From assembly GCA_019423125.1 (NCBI GenBank), contig JAHZBZ010000012.1, positions 1-44,657 of the forward strand: a stretch of DNA of 44,657 bases, given 5' to 3'. Positions 1 to 7,898 of this stretch are shown here, one piece after another; the first letter of the stretch is position 1; each line of letters starts with the position of its first letter. This DNA comes from Bacillota bacterium. Its GTDB lineage: Bacteria > Bacillota > Clostridia > Christensenellales > Borkfalkiaceae. A program made the position numbers and the translations under genes. Under the pieces are notes generated by a model, which worked only from the letters and a program-made list of their open reading frames with translations, was not told the DNA's origin and made no database searches.

Positions 1-5
1 AGGGG

Positions 6-44
6 ACGGCGGCGGCGCCCCCTTCGGGTGGGGGCCGCCGCCGT
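6..44. terminator. GC-rich hairpin, possible terminator of a gene outside the window
   Basis: A long inverted repeat pairs bases 6-15 with 35-44 and 18-22 with 30-34, around a loop containing TTCGGG. It has no clear T tract on either strand, so it is a stable hairpin rather than a proven terminator. It probably belongs to whatever lies upstream of base 1. Confidence 0.4.
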
Positions 45-94
45 TGAAAGAACACGAACAGGGCTGCTTTCGCGCGCATACCCCGCGATGCAAA

Positions 95-136
95 ACACCG
101 CCGCACGGGCGTTGCCCGCGCGGCGGTGTATATTTT
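95..136 (-). terminator. Terminator of the two-component operon
   Basis: The arm at 95-104 pairs perfectly with 120-129, and 106-110 pairs with 114-118, around a GTT loop. It lies directly downstream of the kinase stop codon on the minus strand. A short T tract (TTTTG) follows on that strand. The other side of the hairpin is also T-rich (131-138), so it may work in both directions. Confidence 0.7.
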
Positions 137-1585
137 TTATTTTTCGGGGAAGATCACATAGAAAGTGCTTCCCTTGCCGACCTCGCTCTCGACGCCGAAG
201 TCGAAACCGTGCTTGATGAGAATGGTCTTGACGATGGAAAGCCCCAGCCCCGTGCCGCGGATGGGACGCTTGTGCGTCTCCGAAGAGCGGTAGTAGCGGT
301 CCCAGATGGTCTTGCGCTCCTCTTCGGGGATGCCGCGGCCCGTGTCCGAAACGGTAAAGCGGAGCTTCCCGCCTTCGGCGCGCGCAAGTCCCACGCGGAT
401 CTTCTTGTCGTCACCCGTGTAATTGACCGCGTTTCCGACGAGATTGTACACGACCTGCTCGATCTTCTCCATGTCCGCTTCCGTGTAGAGCTCGTCCTCT
501 ATCTCCCGCTCAATGACATAACCCTTTGTCTCGCAGAGATAATCAAAGCGCTCGATCACAGTGTGAACAAACTCGGAGAGATTAAAATTCTCGATCTTGA
601 GCGAATCCATGCCCGAACGGATCTTGGAGAGGTTGAGAATGTCGTTTACGAGCGATGTAAGCCGATCGGATTCGTCTATGATGACCTGCGTGTGTTTGGC
701 GCGTTTTTCGGGATTGTCGCCCGAGATCTCCTTGATCATGGAGGCATATGCCTTGATCATGGTGAGCGGCGTCTTGAGGTCGTGCGTGACGTTTGCGAGC
801 ACTTCCTTTTGCAGCTGATCGGACTTTTCGATCTCCTCTTTGGCGTAATCGAGGGTCTCGGCGAGCGCGTCCATCTCCGCGTATGAATATTCGCCCTTGA
901 AGTTCACCGAAAAGTCGCCCGTTGCCATGCGCTTTGCCGCCTTGGTGATCTGCGAAATGGGTTTGGTGAGCTTGAGCGAGAGAAATGCGGAGATGATCAA
1001 CGCGAGAAAAATGACGACGACGGAAATCAGCACGAGCTGGAGCCGCATGGTCGCAAACGCCATATTGCTCAGCTCTGTGGAGTAACTGATGTACAGATAG
1101 ACGGGGCGGTTCGTTCCCGCCTCCGCGCCGATCACGGACATGTACGCATAGCTGCTGCCGTTCAGCTCCATGATGACGGCACCGATGTCCTCGCCCGCTC
1201 CGCCGAGCTCGTATCTGATACGGCTGAACAGCTCAAAATCGGGCACGTCATCCTCTTCCGTCTCCCCCGTCCGCACGTCGGTGGGATAGAGCACTTCGCC
1301 GCTGTCGTCCAAAATGAGCAGCGTCGCTGCGGGGTTTTCACCCTGCAAAAAGTCAATGAGCGTGTCGACCCTGCGATCCCCCGTCAATACGGGAAAACTC
1401 GCGGAAAGCACCGTCGTAGCTTCCTGCCCGAGAGAGTCAAGGTCCTGTTTGACCTGCTCCTTGAAAAAGACGCGCAACAGCGTGGTCTGAAAGATCCACG
1501 TCATGCCGATGATGAACGCCGCGAAGATCAGAAAGCTCAGCCACAGGATGAAATTGATGCTGTGAAACCGAGAAAACCGATTCAT
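137..1585 (-). CDS. Membrane sensor histidine kinase of a two-component system
   Basis: A 482-residue class I histidine kinase. Hydrophobic segments at about residues 11-33 and 180-204 flank an extracytoplasmic sensor domain of about 145 residues. A HAMP linker follows (about 205-255), then the HisKA H-box NVTHDLKTPL with the phospho-accepting His at 268. The C-terminal HATPase domain carries the G1 motif VSDTGRGIP and the G2 motif GTGLGLSIVK. The start ATG overlaps the stop of the upstream response regulator by 4 bases (ATGA), so the two are translationally coupled and almost certainly partners. The layout resembles PhoR/ResE-like sensors, but the extracellular domain does not reveal the signal and I do not assign a specific name. 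The catalytic motifs look intact. Confidence 0.93.
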   Translation of the reverse strand: MNRFSRFHSINFILWLSFLIFAAFIIGMTWIFQTTLLRVFFKEQVKQDLDSLGQEATTVLSASFPVLTGDRRVDTLIDFLQGENPAATLLILDDSGEVLYPTDVRTGETEEDDVPDFELFSRIRYELGGAGEDIGAVIMELNGSSYAYMSVIGAEAGTNRPVYLYISYSTELSNMAFATMRLQLVLISVVVIFLALIISAFLSLKLTKPISQITKAAKRMATGDFSVNFKGEYSYAEMDALAETLDYAKEEIEKSDQLQKEVLANVTHDLKTPLTMIKAYASMIKEISGDNPEKRAKHTQVIIDESDRLTSLVNDILNLSKIRSGMDSLKIENFNLSEFVHTVIERFDYLCETKGYVIEREIEDELYTEADMEKIEQVVYNLVGNAVNYTGDDKKIRVGLARAEGGKLRFTVSDTGRGIPEEERKTIWDRYYRSSETHKRPIRGTGLGLSIVKTILIKHGFDFGVESEVGKGSTFYVIFPEK

Positions 1586-2250
1586 GCCTCGAATTTATAC
1601 CCCAGGCCGCGCAGCGTCACGATGAATTTTCTGTATTCTTTGAGGCTGCTGCGCAGCATCTTTATGTGCGTGTCCACCGTGCGGTCGTCGCCGTAAAAAT
1701 CAAAGCCCCACACGTCGGAGAGCAGTTTTTCGCGCGAAAGAGCGATCCCGTTGTTCTTAACGAGATAGAAGAGAAGTTCGTATTCCTTGGGCGTGAGTTC
1801 CAGCTTTTCCCCGTCGACATAGACGTTGCGCCCCTTCATGTCGATCTCAAGCCCCTCGTATTTGATCAGCTCGCGCGAGGCGGGTGAACCGGGTTTGTGC
1901 CGCTTGGTCACCGCCGCAATGCGCGCCATCACCTCTTTCGGAGAGAAAGGCTTGGTCACATAGTCGTCCGCGCCCACTTCGAAGCCGAACAGCTTGTCGT
2001 ACTCCTCCCCGCGCGCAGAGAGCATGATGACGGGGATGTCCTTGCTCTTTTTGATCTCCTTGACGGCAGAAAATCCGTCCAGCATGGGCATCATGACGTC
2101 CATCAGGATGATGTCGTAGTCGTTCTCCTTGCACATCTTGACCGCCTGGATGCCGTCCACGGCTTCGAACGCCTCATTCCCCTCGAACTCGACGTATTCC
2201 TTGAGCACGTTGCGGATCATCTCCTCATCGTCCACTATGAGCACCTTCAT
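1582..2250 (-). CDS. OmpR/PhoB-family response regulator
   Basis: A 222-residue response regulator. The receiver domain has the acidic pair DD at residues 7-8, the phospho-acceptor Asp51 in ILMDVMMP, and the conserved Lys in the KPF motif near residue 100. The C-terminal winged-helix DNA-binding domain (about 125-222) has the family signature LTPKEYELL and ends in VRGLGYKF-like sequence (LRGLGYKFEA). A GGAGGG ribosome binding site lies 8 bases before the ATG. It is first in the operon with its kinase and has its own sigma-A-like promoter. Target genes cannot be read from the window. Confidence 0.95.
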   Translation of the reverse strand: MKVLIVDDEEMIRNVLKEYVEFEGNEAFEAVDGIQAVKMCKENDYDIILMDVMMPMLDGFSAVKEIKKSKDIPVIMLSARGEEYDKLFGFEVGADDYVTKPFSPKEVMARIAAVTKRHKPGSPASRELIKYEGLEIDMKGRNVYVDGEKLELTPKEYELLFYLVKNNGIALSREKLLSDVWGFDFYGDDRTVDTHIKMLRSSLKEYRKFIVTLRGLGYKFEA

Positions 2251-2302
2251 TTCAAATTCCCTCCGTTTTACTATTTCGCCATTATTTTAGCTTTTCAGTA
2301 TT

Positions 2303-2332
2303 ATTATAAAACCATAGAGAGATGAAAGGCAA
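2303..2332 (-). promoter_or_regulatory. Sigma-A-type promoter of the response regulator operon
   Basis: On the minus strand a TTGCCT -35 box (2327-2332) and a perfect TATAAT -10 box (2303-2308) are separated by 18 bases. This places transcription start about 45 bases before the regulator ATG. Confidence 0.6.
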
Positions 2333-2402
2333 GTGAAATTTCTCCTTTTTTCCCTTTTTACGCACAGGAAGGATTTTCCACACAGAAAATACGAACAAAT
2401 GT

Positions 2403-2431
2403 TTGACTTTCGCGCAGGAAAGGGATATACT
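2403..2431 (+). promoter_or_regulatory. Sigma-A promoter of the radical SAM operon
   Basis: TTGACT (2403-2408) and TATACT (2426-2431) are separated by exactly 17 bases. A strong AAGGAGGG ribosome binding site (2443-2450) lies just ahead of the ATG at 2458. Confidence 0.8.
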
Positions 2432-2457
2432 GAAAGGGAAAAAAGGAGGGCGAAAAG

Positions 2458-3726
2458 ATGCTGGACGCACAGAGACTGCACATACTCACGGAGAGCGCAA
2501 AATACGACGTGTCCTGTTCCTCGTCGGGGTCGGCGCGGAAGAACACGGCGGGCGGCACGGGGAACGCGAGTTTCGGCGGGATCTGTCACTCATTCACGCC
2601 CGACGGACGGTGCATCTCCCTGCTCAAGATCCTGCTCTCCAACGACTGTCGTTTCAACTGTCTGTACTGCCCCAACCGCGCCGATGCGGACGTGCCGCGC
2701 GCAAGCGCGACGCCGGACGAGATCTGTCAGCTCGTGATGCAGTTCTACAAACGGAACTACATCGAAGGGCTGTTCCTCTCCTCCGCCGTCTATGTCTCGC
2801 CCGATCAGACGATGGCGGACATGGTGGAGACGGTCGTGCGGCTGCGGACGGTGTACAAGTTCAACGGGTACATCCATCTCAAGGGCATCCCCTACGCCGA
2901 CAAGGCGCTTACCATGCGCGCCGCGCTCTATGCCGACCGCATGAGCTACAACGTCGAATTGCCCTCCGAGGCGAGCCTGAAACTGCTCGCGCCGCAGAAG
3001 ACGAAGGAGAGCGTTCTTCTGCCCATGCGCGGACTTGCAAAGGAAAGGGCAGAGCGCGCGCTCGAAAAGTCAAAAAAGGCGCCGCGCTTTCTGCCCGCGG
3101 GACAGACGACGCAGATGATCGTGGGCGCCACGCCCGAGACAGACGGACGGATCCTGAAACTGAGCGCCGCGATGTATTCCAAATTCAACCTCAAAAGGGT
3201 GTATTACTCCTCCTATGTGCCCGTGGTGCGGCATTCCCTGTTGCCCGACAAGTGCACGGGGCTTCTGCGCGAGCACAGGCTGTATCAGGCGGACTGGCTG
3301 ATGCGCTTTTACGGGTTTGACGCCGACGAGATCGCGGGCGAAGAGGATAACCTGCCCGAAGACATCGACCCGAAATGCGCCTGGGCGCTCCGCCACATGC
3401 AGTTTTTCCCCGTGGAGATCAACACGGCGCCCGCCGAAGTTCTCCTGCGCGTGCCTGGCATCGGCACGATGAGCGCCTGGAAAATCGTCCGCGCGCGGAA
3501 ATTTGCGCATCTGCGGTTTGAAGACCTCGCGCGCATGCGCGTCGTGCTCAAGAGGGCAAAGCACTTCATCACCTGCGACGGGAAGTTCTGCGGCGCGGAA
3601 CGCCCCGAGCTCATCCGAAATCTTCTAGCGCTCCCTGCGGACGGAAAAAGGTACGAACAGCTCTCCCTGTTCTCGCTAAACTCCGATCCCGACACGGAAA
3701 AGAGCGCGCTTACGGGGCAATTATGA
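2458..3726 (+). CDS. Radical SAM protein, putative DNA modification/repair family
   Basis: A 422-residue protein with the radical SAM cluster motif CRFNCLYC (Cys64, Cys68, Cys71; CX3CX2C), which binds a 4Fe-4S cluster and S-adenosylmethionine. The C-terminal part (about 320-385) contains a helix-hairpin-helix element around LLRVPGIGTMSAWKIV, a DNA-binding fold. This combination, followed directly by the gene below, matches the family I know as the 'putative DNA modification/repair radical SAM protein' (TIGR03916-type). In other bacteria its partner may be fused to a uracil-DNA glycosylase. The reaction is not established. The ATG at 2458 is chosen because of the ribosome binding site and promoter; a longer upstream reading is in another frame. 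It overlaps the next gene by 4 bases. Confidence 0.88.
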   Translation: MLDAQRLHILTESAKYDVSCSSSGSARKNTAGGTGNASFGGICHSFTPDGRCISLLKILLSNDCRFNCLYCPNRADADVPRASATPDEICQLVMQFYKRNYIEGLFLSSAVYVSPDQTMADMVETVVRLRTVYKFNGYIHLKGIPYADKALTMRAALYADRMSYNVELPSEASLKLLAPQKTKESVLLPMRGLAKERAERALEKSKKAPRFLPAGQTTQMIVGATPETDGRILKLSAAMYSKFNLKRVYYSSYVPVVRHSLLPDKCTGLLREHRLYQADWLMRFYGFDADEIAGEEDNLPEDIDPKCAWALRHMQFFPVEINTAPAEVLLRVPGIGTMSAWKIVRARKFAHLRFEDLARMRVVLKRAKHFITCDGKFCGAERPELIRNLLALPADGKRYEQLSLFSLNSDPDTEKSALTGQL

Positions 3727-4454
3727 ACATCTATCTCACGGACGGGACGGAAGAAGGGTTCTTCACCGCGGCGTTTTTCGCCTGCACGGACGCGAACTGC
3801 ATCGTTACATCCGCCCGCACGGTACAACTCAGTCTGGACGCAAACATCCTCGAAGTCGCATCGGACGCGGAAAAAAGCGCGCGCGTGCGGCGCAAGCTCA
3901 CGAGCCTGGACAACGGCGCGGTGCGCGACATCCGCCTGCTTCTGCGGCGGGGAAGCGAGCAAAAAGAGATGGTCGCCCTGCGTTATCTGCGGCTGATCGT
4001 TCAAAAAGGCGGCGCGGTGCGCGGGATGCTCGCCCTTCCCGAAGTGCACGAGGCGCGCGAAGAGATGCGCAAAGTCACGCTCGAGGCGCATCGGTTCAAG
4101 GGCTTTATTCGGTTCATGGAGGGAGAAAACGGCATCTGGTATGCCCCCTTTGCGCCAGACAACGACATCCTCGAGCTCATTCTCCCCCACTTTCTCGCAA
4201 GATTCGGCGCGCAGTCCTTTATCCTGCACGATACCGTCAGGCGGCGCGCCGCGCTCTGCCGCGGCGGCGCCTGCACCATCGCGCAGACGGAGGAATCGGT
4301 CACCGTTCCTCTCTCTCCCGACGAACAGTTTTTCCGCTCGCTCTGGCAGGAATATTACAGGAGCGTGGACATAAGCCTGCGCCCGCACGAGCGGCAGATG
4401 AAAAACTACATGCCCGTGCGCTATTGGAAATTTCTGCCCGAAAAAAACATCTGA
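3723..4454 (+). CDS. Putative DNA metabolism protein (TIGR03915-type partner of the radical SAM protein)
   Basis: A 243-residue soluble protein whose ATG overlaps the radical SAM stop codon, so the two are co-translated. Its order, length and C-terminal stretch (FFRSLWQEYYRSV, followed by RPHERQMKNYMP) match the family that always accompanies the TIGR03916 radical SAM protein. In some species that family is fused to a uracil-DNA glycosylase domain. No catalytic motif is obvious to me, and the function is unknown. By context it belongs to a DNA repair or base-modification pathway. Two hairpins follow the stop codon. Confidence 0.8.
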   Translation: MNIYLTDGTEEGFFTAAFFACTDANCIVTSARTVQLSLDANILEVASDAEKSARVRRKLTSLDNGAVRDIRLLLRRGSEQKEMVALRYLRLIVQKGGAVRGMLALPEVHEAREEMRKVTLEAHRFKGFIRFMEGENGIWYAPFAPDNDILELILPHFLARFGAQSFILHDTVRRRAALCRGGACTIAQTEESVTVPLSPDEQFFRSLWQEYYRSVDISLRPHERQMKNYMPVRYWKFLPEKNI

Positions 4455-4461
4455 AGAACAT

Positions 4462-4499
4462 GAAGGTGCGCGCGGCGTCTGCCGCGCGCACCTTCTTTT
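4462..4499 (+). terminator. Terminator of the radical SAM operon
   Basis: The perfect 15-bp arms 4462-4476 and 4481-4495 surround a GTCT loop and are followed by TTTT on the plus strand. Confidence 0.8.
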
Positions 4500-4509
4500 C
4501 CGATCACCG

Positions 4510-4556
4510 AAACGCGCCTGCGCAAAATCATTTGCGCAGGCGCGTTTGCTTTTTAT
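4510..4556. terminator. Second convergent hairpin between the two operons
   Basis: The perfect 17-bp arms 4510-4526 and 4531-4547 have an ATCA loop. The plus strand runs on into TTTTTATT. On the minus strand it lies just below the stop of the aminopeptidase gene, so it can serve both converging operons. Confidence 0.7.
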
Positions 4557-4584
4557 TGTCCTTTTCCCGCCGACGCCCCGCGCG

Positions 4585-5817
4585 TCAGACCGAGAATGCC
4601 CAGCGCCCGCCGCGGAAGACGGGATAACGCGCGCCCGTATCCGTGACGCCGTCGATGTCGAGGTCCTCGTTCCCCATCATGAAGTCGACGTGGATCATCG
4701 AATCGTTGACGCCGAGCGCGCGGAGCTGTTCGTCGCTCTTTTCCTCGAACCCGCGCACACAATTGGCAAAGCCCTTGCCGAGCGCGAGATGGCAGGATGC
4801 GTTCTCGTCGAAGAGGGTATTATAAAAGAGCACGCGGCTGTTGCTGACGGGCGAATCGTGCGGGACGAGCGCACACTCGCCCAGATACGCCGCGCCCTCG
4901 TCCATCGCGATCATCTCGCGGAGCACCTGTTCCCCCGCAGAGGCGTGCACCTCGACCGCCTTCCCGCCAGAAAAGCGGACGGAGAAGTTGCGGATCAGCC
5001 TGCCGTGATAGGAAAGCGGCTTGGTCGAATAGACGATGCCCTCCGCCTCGCCGCGGCGGGGCGTCGTGTAACACTCCTCCGTCGGGATGTTCGGATTGAA
5101 GAATACGCCCGAAAGCGTCTGTTCGCCGCCGCCCGCAAAGAGCCCTTCCTTCATCAGCCCGACGCGCAGCGACGTGCCGTTGGAAGAAGAATATTCCAAA
5201 GAGGTGAGTCCGAGGGAATTGAGATAGGCACAGCGCGCGGCGAGCTGTGCGTCATGCGCCTGCCAGTTCGCGACGGGATTGCCTTCCAGCGCGCGCGAAC
5301 AGGACAGGATCGCCTGCCAGAGCTTTTCGACCGCCGCCGAAGCCCCCTCTTTCGGAAAGACCTTGCGCGCCCAATCTCTGCCCGCCGCCGCGGCGATGCA
5401 CCACTGGTAGCGGTTTTCCATCTTGTCGCGATAGGGCTTGAGCACGGCCGAGCGCGCCTGCAGCGCGCGGGCGTACTTCTGCGCGTCGATGCCGTTCATC
5501 CCGTCGGGATCCTCGCTCTCGATGTACAGACGAGCGGGAAGGGTGTGCAGTTCGAAACGCGCCTTCTCCTCCTGCCACGCGGGTACCTCGCTCATCACCG
5601 CCTCCGAGCGGTATTCCGCGCCCAGCCGCGCGATCGCGAGATCGGAAAACTCCGTGCGAACGCGCGCGGCGCCCGCGCGGTAGCATTCCTCAGCCACCAG
5701 CCGCACAAAATCCGCGCATTCCGTCTGCGCGGTGACGATGACTTCCTGCCCCTTCTGTACGTTGAGACCGATGCGGGCGAGAAGTTTTGCGTAATTCATC
5801 AGAACGGTCTTGTGCAT
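4585..5817 (-). CDS. M29-family aminopeptidase (second tandem copy)
   Basis: A 410-residue metallo-aminopeptidase of the thermophilic family M29 (AmpS/PepS/AmpT type), cytoplasmic, removing N-terminal residues from peptides. Recognisable blocks are EECYTTPRRGEAEG, the DEGAAYLGE segment, LFYNTLFDENASCHLA and the C-terminal DSMIHVDFMMG, which hold the two-metal site in this family. The start is set at the ATG 5817. It follows GGAGGGG by a normal spacing, and it aligns residue by residue with the start of the neighbouring paralogue; an in-frame GTG upstream is inside the ribosome binding site. It lies 11 bases after the stop of its paralogue, is last in the long operon, and is followed by hairpins. 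Confidence 0.9.
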   Translation of the reverse strand: MHKTVLMNYAKLLARIGLNVQKGQEVIVTAQTECADFVRLVAEECYRAGAARVRTEFSDLAIARLGAEYRSEAVMSEVPAWQEEKARFELHTLPARLYIESEDPDGMNGIDAQKYARALQARSAVLKPYRDKMENRYQWCIAAAAGRDWARKVFPKEGASAAVEKLWQAILSCSRALEGNPVANWQAHDAQLAARCAYLNSLGLTSLEYSSSNGTSLRVGLMKEGLFAGGGEQTLSGVFFNPNIPTEECYTTPRRGEAEGIVYSTKPLSYHGRLIRNFSVRFSGGKAVEVHASAGEQVLREMIAMDEGAAYLGECALVPHDSPVSNSRVLFYNTLFDENASCHLALGKGFANCVRGFEEKSDEQLRALGVNDSMIHVDFMMGNEDLDIDGVTDTGARYPVFRGGRWAFSV

Positions 5818-5828
5818 CTTTCCCCTCC

Positions 5829-7064
5829 TCACCTGAGCGCGGGCGCCCAGGTACCGTTTTCAAAGACGGAAATGCGTTCGCCCGCGGCCGTGATGCCCGT
5901 CACGCGCAGGTCCTCGCTCCCGATCATGAAGTCGACGTGCACGGAGGAATCGTTGACGCCCAGCGCCGCAAAATCATCGCGCGAGAGCGTCTCGAACCCC
6001 TCTATCGTGTTGCTGTAACCGCGGCCGAGCGCGAGATGACAGCAGGCGTTTTCATCAAAGAGCGTGTTGTAGAACAGAACGCCCGTGCGATTGACGGGCG
6101 AATCATAGGGCACGAGCGCGCATTCGCCGAGATACGCCGCGCCTTCGTCCATGCCGACGATCTTGCCGAGCAGCTCCGCGTTCTTCTCCGCACCCCATTC
6201 GACCGCCCTGCCCTGCGAAAAGCGGATCCAGAAATTCTCGATCAGCTCGCCGCCGTACGAGAGCGGCTTGACCGCATACACAATCCCCTCCGCCTCGCCG
6301 CGGCGCGGGGTAGTGAAGCATTCCTCCGTCGGGATGTTCGGGTTGAAATGAGCCCCGTCCGCCGTGCTCTTCCTGCCCGCGATGAACTTTGCCCTGCCGA
6401 TCAGCCCCACGCGGAGGCGGGTGCCGTTCGCGCTCTCGTATTCGAGCGCGCAAAGTCCGAGCGCGTTCAGCCTGTCGCATTTCTCGCGCAGGGCACGGTT
6501 GTGCCACATCCAGTCGTTGAGCGGGTCCTTCCCGTCCGCGCGCGAGGTCTTTAAGATGAGCTCCCAGAGTTTCTCCACCGCCGTGCCCACGCGCTCCTCG
6601 GGAAAGAGCTTTTTTGCCCACGCCGCCGAAGGGACCGCCGCGACGCACCACTGGTAGCGGTTGGTCATGCGGTCGGTATAGGGCTTTGTGATCGCCGCGC
6701 GCGCCATCGCGGCAAGCGTCAGTTTCTCGCGGTCGGCGCCCTTCATGCCGTCGGGATCCGCTGAGAGCAGTTTGATCGTGACGGGGAGCGTCTCGGCGCG
6801 GTATTCGAGTTTTTTCTCCTGCCACGGCGTCACACAGCCGAGGTCCTTGACCGTCTCAAAACGGGAGGCGAGTTTTTCCAGCGCCTGGTTCTGCCAATCG
6901 ACGGTGACGTCCGCCGCACCCGCGCGGTAACACTCCTCCGCGAGTAGGCGCACGAACTCGGCAGACTCCGTCTGCGCGACGATCACGACGCGCTGTCCCG
7001 TCTGCACGCTCGCGCCCATCCGTACGATGAGCTTTGCATAGTTGCGTATCAAGGTCTTTTTCAT
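5829..7064 (-). CDS. M29-family aminopeptidase (first tandem copy)
   Basis: A 411-residue M29 aminopeptidase, clearly paralogous to the gene after it. Both begin M-[KH]-K-T-L/V-x-x-NYAKL, share EECFTTPRRGEAEG, DEGAAYLGECALVP, LFYNTLFDENACCHLA and DSSVHVDFMIG, and are nearly equal in length. A GGAGGGG site precedes the ATG. The pair probably arose by tandem duplication and has since diverged throughout, which suggests different peptide preferences. The metal-site blocks look intact in both copies. It follows the amidohydrolase gene by about 40 bases. Confidence 0.9.
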   Translation of the reverse strand: MKKTLIRNYAKLIVRMGASVQTGQRVVIVAQTESAEFVRLLAEECYRAGAADVTVDWQNQALEKLASRFETVKDLGCVTPWQEKKLEYRAETLPVTIKLLSADPDGMKGADREKLTLAAMARAAITKPYTDRMTNRYQWCVAAVPSAAWAKKLFPEERVGTAVEKLWELILKTSRADGKDPLNDWMWHNRALREKCDRLNALGLCALEYESANGTRLRVGLIGRAKFIAGRKSTADGAHFNPNIPTEECFTTPRRGEAEGIVYAVKPLSYGGELIENFWIRFSQGRAVEWGAEKNAELLGKIVGMDEGAAYLGECALVPYDSPVNRTGVLFYNTLFDENACCHLALGRGYSNTIEGFETLSRDDFAALGVNDSSVHVDFMIGSEDLRVTGITAAGERISVFENGTWAPALR

Positions 7065-7103
7065 GCTACCCCTCCCCCGTCCGCAAGTGCGGGACGGAAA
7101 CCG

Positions 7104-7898
7104 TCACAGCTCGCCCAGAAGTCTGCGCGCGTTGCGATGGTATATTTTTTCACGCTCTTCTTCGGTGAGCGCGATCTTTGCGAGATATTCGAGCATGCTC
7201 GCGGGCGTGTCCCACGGGCAGTCGGTTCCGAACAGCACGCGGTCCGCACCGAACGCGCGGATCACGCGCTCCGCCGCCGCGAGCGGGACCGAGCGCGAGG
7301 CAAAGCTCGTGTCGATCAGGGCGTTGGTCGGGACGAGATGTTCGATCGCCTCGTCCGGCATGTCCTGTCCGCCGAGGTGCGCGACGACGATCTTCGCCTC
7401 GGGAAAATACCTGCACACCCGTGCCATGCGCGCGGGCGGCGTCTTGACGGGCGGGGCAAAACCCGCATCCGCACCGCCGTGAAAGAGCAGGATGAACCCG
7501 CGCTTTGCACACTCCTCATAGAGCGGCAGGGCGCGGTCGTCGTCCACATAAAAGTCCTGGTATTCGTTGTGGAATTTAATGCCGCGGATGCCCGCGTCCT
7601 GCAGCCGCGCGAGCTCCTCCTTTGCGTCCGTCGCGTCGGGATGCACCGACCCGAACGGGATCGCGCGGGGATCGCGCGAAAGAGAGATCGCAAAGTCGTT
7701 GACGTGGTGCATGGAACGCGGCGTCACCGCGATGTTGAGGAGGACGCAGCGGTCCACGCCCTGCTCCGTCAGAAGGCGGAAGGCATCGGCGGCGGTGCCG
7801 TCGGTAAACGGCGTGAAATGCGCGCGCGCCGCGAGCGAAGCGACCGCGTTTTTGGCGAGCTTGTCGGGAAAGGCATGCGCGTGAAAGTCGATCAGCAT
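7104..7898 (-). CDS. Amidohydrolase-2 family metal-dependent hydrolase
   Basis: A 264-residue TIM-barrel hydrolase of the amidohydrolase-2 superfamily (ACMSD-like decarboxylases and related hydrolases). It carries the metal-binding HxH at residues 6 and 8 (DFHAHAF), Lys108 in GIKFHNEY, His140 in LLFHGG, His174 in VVAHLGG and the catalytic Asp226 in FGTDCPW, in the expected order. The C-terminal RNARRLLGE is also typical. The substrate is not predictable. The start overlaps the preceding gene by 7 bases, with AGGGAGGTGA as ribosome binding site. It sits in the RNase J operon. Confidence 0.85.
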   Translation of the reverse strand: MLIDFHAHAFPDKLAKNAVASLAARAHFTPFTDGTAADAFRLLTEQGVDRCVLLNIAVTPRSMHHVNDFAISLSRDPRAIPFGSVHPDATDAKEELARLQDAGIRGIKFHNEYQDFYVDDDRALPLYEECAKRGFILLFHGGADAGFAPPVKTPPARMARVCRYFPEAKIVVAHLGGQDMPDEAIEHLVPTNALIDTSFASRSVPLAAAERVIRAFGADRVLFGTDCPWDTPASMLEYLAKIALTEEEREKIYHRNARRLLGEL

